Source of the DNA: Marinomonas pontica
GTDB taxonomy: Bacteria; Pseudomonadota; Gammaproteobacteria; Pseudomonadales; Marinomonadaceae
Reading direction: 5' to 3'
Length of the DNA stretch: 40,905 nucleotides
Assembly: GCF_026191375.1 (NCBI RefSeq)
Contig: NZ_JAODTL010000013.1
Location: 1-40,905 of the forward strand
In this document: one piece after another, positions 34,203-40,905 of the stretch
Layout of the letters: every line of letters starts with the position of its first letter
Position numbering within the stretch: position 1 is the stretch's first letter
The notes under the pieces: model-generated
Told to the model about the DNA's origin: nothing
What the model saw: the letters and a program-made list of their open reading frames with translations, nothing else
The model's database searches: none
Made by a program: the position numbers and the translations under genes

Positions 34203-34997
34203 ATGATAACTTGGTGCGTCGTGCGTTGTTTGCTGGTGTTTTGCTGCCTGTGTGTGCGTCTGGGACGATGGCGCACGCAGAAGAAATTGTGTTGCATACG
34301 ATACATTTGCCACCTCACATTATTGATTCCAATGTACTGCCTGCCCCAGCGAGCTTTGGGGACGTGGGTGATGTGTACGGCTTTGACGTGGATGTCTTAC
34401 GGGCCGCTTACGCAACGCAGGGTGTGACAGTGCGCATTGAACTCACGCCCTGGAAGCGCATTATGCGTGATGTTGAGGCCGGTTTGGTGCTGGGGGCGGT
34501 GTCTTGTCGGCAATTACCAGTTCGTGACAAGTTTGCGCTGTTTTCTGATCATCTGAGTGATTCTGCGAATGCCTTCGTGACGCGTCGAGGGCATTTGGAT
34601 GGCCAAAGCCCAACACTGGCTTTATTGCATAAATACAATGTCGCCGCGGTGAATGGCTGGGCACAGTCGGATATTTTGAATGGGGCTAAGCTGCCATATT
34701 CTTTGGTGTCTGGGTTGGATCAGGGTATCAATGTGGTGTTGCGGCGCAATCAAGATATTTTCATGACGGAACGTGACAGCGCCATTTTTGCGTCGAAGCG
34801 CATGGGCGTGTTTGATCAGCTTAGCTTCTACGATGTTGAAGGCGTAGGGCGAGATCATTATGACGTGTGTTTTAGCAAGGCTTTTCCTGATGCAGAAAAA
34901 GTGGCGCGATATTTTAAACAAAGGGCTCGATGTGTTGGATAAGAGCGGACAACGAGACGCCATTTTTCAGCGATATGGATTTTCATCGGGACATTGA
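34203..34997 (+). CDS. Periplasmic solute-binding protein (family 3), apparent frameshift near 34918-34925
   Basis: The product has a Sec signal peptide (VRRALFAGVLLPVCASGTMA, then HAEE) and a family-3 solute-binding fold with VYGFDVDVLRAAYATQ and ELTPWKRIMRDVEAG. The main frame stops at 34942 after YFKQRARCVG. The family-like end GLDVLDKSGQRDAIFQRYGF continues in another frame to a stop at 34997, joined by removing one A from AAAGGG. The 5' end is also uncertain: ATG at 34203 follows AGGG but is in a different frame from the signal peptide, which otherwise starts at TTG 34211 or GTG 34214. Near 260 residues would be usual. No permease or ATPase genes are adjacent; proteins of this kind also act as signal receptors, and a c-di-GMP enzyme gene follows 21 bases later. 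Confidence 0.8.
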
Positions 34998-35018
34998 GAC
35001 CTAAACAAGTGAGGGATT

Positions 35019-37433
35019 ATGTTAGCACTGCGCAAGCGACTTTCTTATAAACAGGCCAAATGGGCTTTGTTGTTATTGCTGTTGCTCAGTCTGTTGATGA
35101 GTGTTTTTCAGATCGTAGCGGATTGGCATGAAGAAAAGCAAACCATTCAAAAGCAGGTGTTGTCGACACTGCAGATTGTCAAAGACTCTGCCACTGAAGC
35201 CGCGTATTCGTTGGACGAAGATCTGGCTAAAAAAGTTCTAACAGGACTCATGAAGTCGAACAATTTTCATACGGCCAGATTGGACGATGACTTAGGGAAC
35301 GAGTTAGCAAGCGCGTTTCAGCCGTTGCCCGCGGTTTTCTTGCGAGGGTTATCCAGTCAGCTTTTTAGTGACCTGCCGTCGAATTTTACCTTGCCGCTGT
35401 ATCGCGACGCTCATTTTCAAGTAGGCATGTTAACGGTCACCATCGACAGGGTAGCGCTGGCAAATGGCTTTCTTCGTCGTAATATTCGCTTACTCCTGAC
35501 CTCGCTATTTTCGGCATTGTTGCTGGGGGCGGCTATGTTGATGCTGTTTTATGTGCAGACGTCTCGGCCACTTTCTCGTTTGATTGAGCAATTGAGTATT
35601 TTGGAAAATGTCGATAAAGCCCCAACGCAAGTGCAGCTGAACCTGACTTCGCGCGACGATGAATTGGGTATTTTGGCTCGCACCATTACGGCGCTTTGGC
35701 ACAAACGCAGAAAAGTAGAAACCGAGCTGGCTAAAAGCGAGGCGTATTTTAAAGCGGTGTTGCATCAATCCAGCGAGTGTATGTTACTGACCAATCTCAA
35801 AGGCCAAATCTTGGACAGCAACAGTGAAACATGTCGCCTGTTGGGCTACGACAATCGCACCTTGTTGACGTTATCCATTCAAGCCATCGACCCCGAGCAA
35901 ACCCCCAGTTTGTTGAAAGAGTGGGCGGATTATTCTCAGGGTGAGGCAAAAGTCTTTGAAGCACAATACCACCGCAGCAATGGCGAGGCTTTTCCCGTTG
36001 AAGTGTGCGGCAACATCATTCGATTGGATCATGAGCTGTTTTTCTTGGCGTCTTTTCGTGATATTACGCAGCGTAAAAAAGACCAAGAACAGGTGCGTGT
36101 GTTGGCGTATTACGATGCGCTGACAGGACTGCCGAATCGACGCTACCTCAACCAGAATATGGGGCAAGTCATCAAAGAGGCACGCAATAATGGTCATATT
36201 GGTGGTTTGTTGTTTATTGATTTGGATCGGTTTAAAAATGTAAATGATTCCATGGGACACCATGTTGGTGATGCCTTGTTGATTGAAGCCGCGAAACGCA
36301 TTGTCGCTTGCTTGTCGGCTTCTGACGTGGCGGTGCGTATTGGTGGCGATGAATTTGTTTTGCTGATTCCTTCTTTTGGAAACACGTCTGAGGAAGCTCG
36401 GGGGCGAGCAACAACGCTGGTAGAAACATTACTGGCGCAGCTTTGTCAGGTCTATCATTTAGAAAAAACCGATCTGTTTATCTCGGCCAGTATTGGCATT
36501 AGCTTGTTTCCTTTGGATGGTGTGAACGACGTTCAAGTCTTGCGCCAAGCGGACACGGCGATGTATGAAGCGAAAGAAAGTGGCCGCAACGGGTATCGTT
36601 TCTACCGACAAGAAATGCAGCAACAAGTCACAGAACGCGCCTTGCTGGAAAAAGCACTCCACAGCGCAGTGAGTAACGATGAGCTGTATTTGGTGTATCA
36701 GCCTCAGGTGAATGAAAATGGCTTGCTGATTGGCTTTGAAGTCTTGTTGCGTTGGAGCAATGACGAGCTGGGTTTGGTTCCGCCCGATCGCTTTATCCCG
36801 ATTGCTGAGGAAATGGGCATGATCGAGGAAATAGGGTATTGGGTCATGGACACGGCATGTCGGCAGTTAACCGTTTGGCAAGAAAAAGGTTTGCCGTTGT
36901 CTTTTAGAGGCATTGCGATCAACATCAGCCCGTATCAATTCGCCAAAGACAGCTTTGTCGATACGGTGAAAGAGGTGATTGATAACACGCACGTTGACCC
37001 GAGCTTGTTGGACTTTGAAATCACCGAAGGCATGCTGGTGGAGAACATCGCTTCAGTGGCTGAAAAAATGTGGTTGTTAAAAGAACAACAAGTGCGTTTT
37101 TCGATCGATGATTTTGGAACGGGGTATTCATCGTTACGCTATCTTCAACATTTTCCCATTGATCAGCTCAAAATAGACCAGTCCTTTGTGCGTGATCTAT
37201 CAAGCGATCCCAACAGCCATGTCATTATTAACACCATTGTTTCCATGGCAGCCCACATGAATTTGTCGGTATTGGCGGAAGGGGTTGAAAGTTATGCAGA
37301 AAAAGGCATTTTGGAAGCCATTGGCTGCGCGCGCTTTCAGGGATATTACTTTTCGAAACCGGTAAAAAGCGACCTCGCGACACAATATTTAAGCCACAGC
37401 ACACTTTTCCCTATGGCGCCTCACAAGGTCTAG
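35019..37433 (+). CDS. Membrane PAS-GGDEF-EAL cyclic-di-GMP enzyme
   Basis: This 804-residue inner-membrane protein has a helix at about 14-34, a periplasmic region of ~115 residues, a second helix near 153-177 and a HAMP-like linker (PLSRLIEQLSILENV). A PAS domain (about 240-365) follows. The GGDEF domain has IGGDEFV with Gly442 to Phe446, complete for cyclase activity. The EAL domain has EVLLRW with Glu574 (EVL variant), NISPYQF, FEITEG, IDDFGTGYSSLRYL, LKIDQSF, AEGVE and QGYYFSKP, so phosphodiesterase residues are present. Which activity dominates cannot be told. It lies 21 bases after the solute-binding protein gene; a receptor-to-enzyme pairing is plausible, since some periplasmic binding proteins control such enzymes. 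Confidence 0.9.
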   Translation: MLALRKRLSYKQAKWALLLLLLLSLLMSVFQIVADWHEEKQTIQKQVLSTLQIVKDSATEAAYSLDEDLAKKVLTGLMKSNNFHTARLDDDLGNELASAFQPLPAVFLRGLSSQLFSDLPSNFTLPLYRDAHFQVGMLTVTIDRVALANGFLRRNIRLLLTSLFSALLLGAAMLMLFYVQTSRPLSRLIEQLSILENVDKAPTQVQLNLTSRDDELGILARTITALWHKRRKVETELAKSEAYFKAVLHQSSECMLLTNLKGQILDSNSETCRLLGYDNRTLLTLSIQAIDPEQTPSLLKEWADYSQGEAKVFEAQYHRSNGEAFPVEVCGNIIRLDHELFFLASFRDITQRKKDQEQVRVLAYYDALTGLPNRRYLNQNMGQVIKEARNNGHIGGLLFIDLDRFKNVNDSMGHHVGDALLIEAAKRIVACLSASDVAVRIGGDEFVLLIPSFGNTSEEARGRATTLVETLLAQLCQVYHLEKTDLFISASIGISLFPLDGVNDVQVLRQADTAMYEAKESGRNGYRFYRQEMQQQVTERALLEKALHSAVSNDELYLVYQPQVNENGLLIGFEVLLRWSNDELGLVPPDRFIPIAEEMGMIEEIGYWVMDTACRQLTVWQEKGLPLSFRGIAINISPYQFAKDSFVDTVKEVIDNTHVDPSLLDFEITEGMLVENIASVAEKMWLLKEQQVRFSIDDFGTGYSSLRYLQHFPIDQLKIDQSFVRDLSSDPNSHVIINTIVSMAAHMNLSVLAEGVESYAEKGILEAIGCARFQGYYFSKPVKSDLATQYLSHSTLFPMAPHKV

Positions 37434-37539
37434 TACCATCGTTTGGCGCTAAATGTCAGTCATTGTGCGCGTTTTTGCGCCTTACAAGTCTGTTTGACTC
37501 TGCGATTATTTATTCACAATAACAATAAGGAGAAGCAAG

Positions 37540-38070
37540 GTGAATAGACTGATTGGGGCGGGTGTTTGTGCTGGCATTATGCTGTCGATGACACTGAGTA
37601 CGGGGGCGAATGCATCCAGCAATGCGTTGGCTGGAAAGTGGCATCTGCAAGACGCAGACAGCACGCAAGCTAAGTTGGAAGACGCGGTTGAGAATGTGGC
37701 ACAAGAGATGAACTTCTTTATTCGTGCCCTGGCGCGACCGGTGCTGAAAAAGCAAACGCAGGTGTGTCAGCAATGGTCATTAGGGTGGCAAGCGGAGCAG
37801 TTTCAATGGCAATGCGATGACGCTGTAGCCGATGTTATTCCAACCAGTGCCAACGGAGAAGTGATTAAAAAAGACGACGAAGGGATTGAGATTTCTGGCA
37901 CGTATCAGTCTATGAGCGATGGCGTGGTTGTGGTGCTCACCTCAGAACGAGGTAAGCGGACCAATACATGGAAGCAAATCAGTGAGAACGAATTGCAGTT
38001 CACCGTGAAGTTAGAGTCCGAAAAGCTACCAACGCCGTTAACCTGGTCGCTAACCTATAAAAAGCCGTAA
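37540..38070 (+). CDS. Exported protein of unknown function
   Basis: This 176-residue product is not recognised. A Sec signal peptide is clear: MNRLIGAGVCAGIMLSMTLS, then TGANASS, with likely cleavage after NAS near residue 26. The mature part begins ALAGKWHLQD, similar in feel to lipocalin-like or META-type domains that open with a GxW strand, and ends in alternating strands (GIEISGTYQSMSDGVVVVLT). Two Cys (in TQVCQQW and QWQCDD) could form a periplasmic disulfide. It starts with GTG at 37540, seven bases after AAGGAG. It stands alone between the c-di-GMP enzyme gene and a strong terminator. Confidence 0.75.
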   Translation: MNRLIGAGVCAGIMLSMTLSTGANASSNALAGKWHLQDADSTQAKLEDAVENVAQEMNFFIRALARPVLKKQTQVCQQWSLGWQAEQFQWQCDDAVADVIPTSANGEVIKKDDEGIEISGTYQSMSDGVVVVLTSERGKRTNTWKQISENELQFTVKLESEKLPTPLTWSLTYKKP

Positions 38071-38092
38071 GCCTTCCATTTGGTTTGTAGTC

Positions 38093-38127
38093 AAAAAAGC
38101 CCCAGTGAAATCTACTGGGGCTTTTTT
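38093..38127. terminator. Bidirectional terminator between the exported protein gene and the 5'-nucleotidase gene
   Basis: A perfect 14-bp stem AAAAAAGCCCCAGT/ACTGGGGCTTTTTT with a 7-base loop has a T6 run on both strands. It serves the two convergent genes. Confidence 0.93.
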
Positions 38128-38150
38128 GTGTGCTGATTAGAAAACAGCGA

Positions 38151-39760
38151 TTAACGTTTTACCGCACCCGTTGGCGCGAATTTAGCGCCATCTAACGGGT
38201 AGTTGTTTTGGATGTATTCCACTAACACATCGGCATCCACATAGCCTGAGTTGACGTAGTTTGGATGATCGACAATTTTAGGGTAGCCATCACCGCCGGA
38301 CGCTGTGTAGTTGTTCATCGCAATGCGGTAGGTTTTACCCGCTTCTAATGCTTTGCCATTCACCATGATGTTCGATGGCTTTATCGTCTTTCAGCGTCAG
38401 AGACACACCACTGAACACGAGCAAATGCGCCAGTACCGGCTTGTTTTGCCGCCGCCACAGAAAGGTAGTCCGTTAGCTCAGCGGCAGTGAAGTCTGCATA
38501 AGACACCATGTTACCGAATGGCTGTACTTTCAAGACGCTCTTATACGTCACGACGCCTTTTTCTAGGTTGTCACGGATACCACCGGAGTTCATTACACCG
38601 ATGTCTGCATTGACTTTGTTTTTCATTGCCAATGAAATCAGGTTACCTAGGTTGGTTTCTTGATTACGAACAACGCTGCGATCGCCAATAAAGTCCGTGT
38701 TTGAAAAACCGATTTCTACGTTCAGTTCAGTCTGACCTTTTTCTTGGAATGGCGTTAGCATTGCAAGCATGGTGGGGTCTTGAGCAATTTCTTCTTCAAT
38801 GAAGACGCGTTCAGATTTGCCGTCTGCATTGGTGATTTTTTTCTTCAAGTTCACAGGAATCAGTTTGTACTCAGACCAAACAATCGCGCCGTTTTTGTAC
38901 ACAAAGTCTAGACGGCCAACGTATTTGCCCCATTCATGCGCTTGAAGAATCAATGTGCCGTTTTGCTCATCCGGTTGGAAAAGAGGGTTTTGCGAGTGGC
39001 CACCGACAATCACATCAATACCCGGAACGGTGCGTGCGAGTGTCACATCGCCCGGCGCGTTACCACCGTAATTGCCATCTTGATAATGGCCCATGTGCGT
39101 CACGGCCACAACAAGGTCGGCTTTCTTGCGTAATTCAGGAATCAAGGTTTTCGCCACCGTAATGGGCGATTCAATTTTGATGCCTTCTAGGAACTCTGGA
39201 TTACCCAGTTTCGCTGTGTCGTCTGTGGTGAAGCCAACCACTGCGATTTTAAGGTCATCCACTTGGAATATTTTGTACGCGTCAAACAATGGCTTGCCGG
39301 TTTTCGCATCCAAGATGTTCGCAGAAAGGAACGGGAAACCTGCCCAATCTTGTTGTTTTTGCAATACATCAAGCGGGTTGTCGAACTCATGGTTACCTAA
39401 TGCCATCGCATCGTATTTCAGCATGTTCATACCGCGAAAATCAGGCTCCGCGTCTTGCAGGTCAGACTCTGGCACGCCCGTGTTGATGTCGCCGCCAGAC
39501 AGCAGTAGTGAATTACCGTTGTCCAATGCGACTTCTTCACGAATGTTATCGATCAGAGTTTTACGCGCGGCCATGCCGTATTCGCCATTGTTGTTTTGCC
39601 AGAAACGACCGTGGTGGTCATTGGTGTGCAAAATAGTGACTCGGTATTCTTTGTCTTCTTGCCAATCGGGCTTTTGTGGCCCCATCATGGAACAAGCCGT
39701 CACTGAAAGAGCGACGCCCGTTACGGCAAGATTGGCGATTAAACGCGTTGTAAATTTCAT
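38151..39760 (-). CDS. UshA-like 5'-nucleotidase lipoprotein, two apparent frameshifts near the 3' end
   Basis: This enzyme probably removes phosphate from extracellular nucleotides or splits related metabolites in the periplasm. A lipoprotein signal ends in LSVTAC with the lipidated Cys23. The metallophosphatase domain shows ILHTNDHHGRF (~44-54), SGGDINTG, ALGNHEFD (~119-126), VTHMGHYQDG and VGGHSQNP. The C-terminal substrate domain shows NSGGIRDN. After GTGAFAR the frame is lost: FSGVSLTLKDDKAIEH is in a second frame and MVNGKALEAGKTYRIAMNNY to the end is in a third. Two single-base indels, near 38412-38420 and 38366-38372, would restore about 535 residues, typical for UshA (550). An AGGAA ribosome site precedes the ATG. 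Confidence 0.88.
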
Positions 39761-39934
39761 GGTTCCTTTCCTTACATGATATTAGTCAGCAGTTCTTTGA
39801 TTATGGATAACCAAATCTCACTATGGAGTGATTTGTTTGATTACGGTTCTCAAAATGTATCTTATATTTATGACAAGTTCGAGAGACGGTGTAATAATTT
39901 TGACCATTTGTGCAAAATCATGCGCTTTTGAGAT

Positions 39935-39972
39935 AAAAAAAGCCTGTGATGGAGAAAGTCTCCGTCACAGGC
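39935..39972 (-). terminator. Terminator of the MalK/UgpC-type gene
   Basis: A 14-bp stem GCCTGTGATGGAGA/TCTCCGTCACAGGC (one G-U type mismatch) with loop AAG runs into T7 on the minus strand, 38 bases after the ATPase stop. The rest of the gap up to 39761 on the nucleotidase side should hold the nucleotidase promoter; no clear element was assigned. Confidence 0.88.
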
Positions 39973-40009
39973 CTGCTTACAAAAGCCAAAACGTTATGAA
40001 AAAAACGGT

Positions 40010-40905
40010 TTAGACATCAAGGCGTTTGCCCGATTCTTGATCAAAAACAACAGCCTTAGAAGTATCAAACATCATTTTGATGATAGACCCTGGCTCGGCT
40101 GGGTACATTGGGTTAGAACGACAGTTGATTTCGGCGTCGTTAACACGCGTCAAAATCATGGTATCGGCACCCATGGGTTCTGTTACTTCTACTTCTACGT
40201 CCGTTGTGGTCACAAAAGGTTGCCCTTCTTTGTGTGGTTGAGGCTCGGTGATCATTTCTGGACGCAAGCCCAGTAGAACGGTTTTGCCTACGTAGTTTTT
40301 TAGCGACTCTGGTTTAGGGAATGGCAAAGCAACGGTGGTGCTGGTGGCCAGTTCCAACATTGGCGCGCCATCTTGCTCAACCACTTTCGCAGGAATGAAG
40401 TTCATCGCTGGAGAGCCCATGAATCCTGCCACGAATAAGTTTGCTGGGTTGTCGTAAATTTCTTGTGGTGTTCCAAGCTGCTGAACTTGGCCATCTTTCA
40501 TGACCGCAATGCGGTCAGCTAGCGTCATGGCTTCGATTTGATCATGGGTTACATAAACGATGGTCGTGCCTAATTTTTTGTGCAGCTTTTTAATCTCTGT
40601 ACGCATCTCTACACGCAATTTAGCGTCTAGGTTAGACAGCGGCTCATCAAACAAGTAAAGCTGAGGGCGACGCGCTAAGGCTCGACCCATGGCAACACGT
40701 TGACGCTGACCACCAGACAATTGTGCTGGCTTGCGATCTAACAAATGGTTGATTTGCAGCAATTCTGCAACGCGTTGTACTTCTACATCACGTTCTTCTT
40801 TCGGCACTTTGCGCATTTCCAAACCAAACGAAATGTTTTGCGCTACGCTCATGTTTGGGTACAAGGCATAAGACTGGAACACCATCGCGATATCGCGGTC
40901 TTTGA
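40010..40905 (-). CDS. MalK/UgpC-type sugar ABC transporter ATPase (5' end beyond window)
   Basis: This is the cytoplasmic ATPase of a CUT1-type carbohydrate importer. The visible ~298 codons begin within [20 protein letters not shown] (Q-loop), so the Walker A is outside the window. The signature [20 protein letters not shown], Walker [17 protein letters not shown] and switch His in [16 protein letters not shown] follow. The C-terminal OB-type regulatory domain ([16 protein letters not shown], then LLGLRPEMI and [11 protein letters not shown]) is typical of MalK/UgpC. The transported sugar cannot be told without the permease and binding-protein genes, which should lie to the right. It is the last gene of its operon, as the following terminator shows. 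Confidence 0.92.
   Translation of the reverse strand, partial: KDRDIAMVFQSYALYPNMSVAQNISFGLEMRKVPKEERDVEVQRVAELLQINHLLDRKPAQLSGGQRQRVAMGRALARRPQLYLFDEPLSNLDAKLRVEMRTEIKKLHKKLGTTIVYVTHDQIEAMTLADRIAVMKDGQVQQLGTPQEIYDNPANLFVAGFMGSPAMNFIPAKVVEQDGAPMLELATSTTVALPFPKPESLKNYVGKTVLLGLRPEMITEPQPHKEGQPFVTTTDVEVEVTEPMGADTMILTRVNDAEINCRSNPMYPAEPGSIIKMMFDTSKAVVFDQESGKRLDV

Noticed and set aside
39093..39779. A 228-codon plus-strand ORF antisense to the 5'-nucleotidase gene
   Set aside because: It is a low-complexity Ser-rich translation opposite a well-conserved gene, without a credible ribosome site.

Overview
The window looks like chromosomal DNA of a marine gammaproteobacterium, probably in or near the Oceanospirillales (Marinomonas-like). 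This rests on gene content and order: ubiC-ubiA-phoB, oxyR-recG and gmk-rpoZ-spoT-ridA in the arrangements known from Pseudomonas and E. coli relatives, an Lrp close to the E. coli protein, and a bacterial voltage-gated sodium channel of a kind common in marine bacteria. The genus is inferred from memory; no search was run. There is no rRNA, tRNA, CRISPR array or recognisable insertion sequence.

Left part (1-16.2 kb), conserved core. A minus-strand run holds ubiC, ubiA and phoB (cut by the left edge), then an HDOD signalling protein, then a general L-amino-acid ABC transporter aapJ-aapQ-aapM-aapP with its own terminator. A divergent lrp faces aapJ across a 554-bp gap. Next come oxyR-recG, a YeeZ-like epimerase on the plus strand, and gmk-rpoZ-spoT-ridA on the minus strand.

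Middle part (16.2-32.2 kb), variable region. In many gammaproteobacteria yicC lies close to gmk. Here about 16 kb separates them. The first half holds regulatory and transport genes: a two-gene c-di-GMP phosphodiesterase/histidine kinase pair, a NimT/CynX-type exporter with a divergent AraC regulator, and a Gdx/SugE-type small exporter with a divergent LysR regulator. The second half (24.2-32.2 kb) is a cluster of stress, defence and toxin modules: hipB with a perfect 17-bp inverted-repeat operator and a truncated hipA; a PLD-nuclease/helicase/DUF3427 protein followed by a RhuM-family protein; a Phd/YefM-RelE/ParE toxin-antitoxin pair; an entericidin-like lipoprotein; a NaChBac-type sodium channel; and a collapsed mntA-hepT module.

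Right part (32.2-40.9 kb). yicC and rph are divergent in the standard way. They are followed by a periplasmic solute-binding protein gene, a membrane PAS-GGDEF-EAL protein, an unrecognised exported protein, a lipoprotein 5'-nucleotidase, and a MalK/UgpC-type ATPase cut by the right edge.

A striking feature is the number of single-base frameshifts in genes expected to be intact: ubiA, recG, the 3' end of spoT, the solute-binding protein gene and the 5'-nucleotidase (twice), plus the mntA remnant. Some fall in short homopolymers. Because ubiA, recG and spoT are core genes, sequencing or assembly indels are more likely than true decay. The hipA and mntA-hepT losses involve missing sequence and look biologically real. 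The best candidates for less-described biology are the PLD-helicase-DUF3427/RhuM pair within this yicC-gmk insertion site, and a 37-nt perfect palindrome inside the RhuM coding region.
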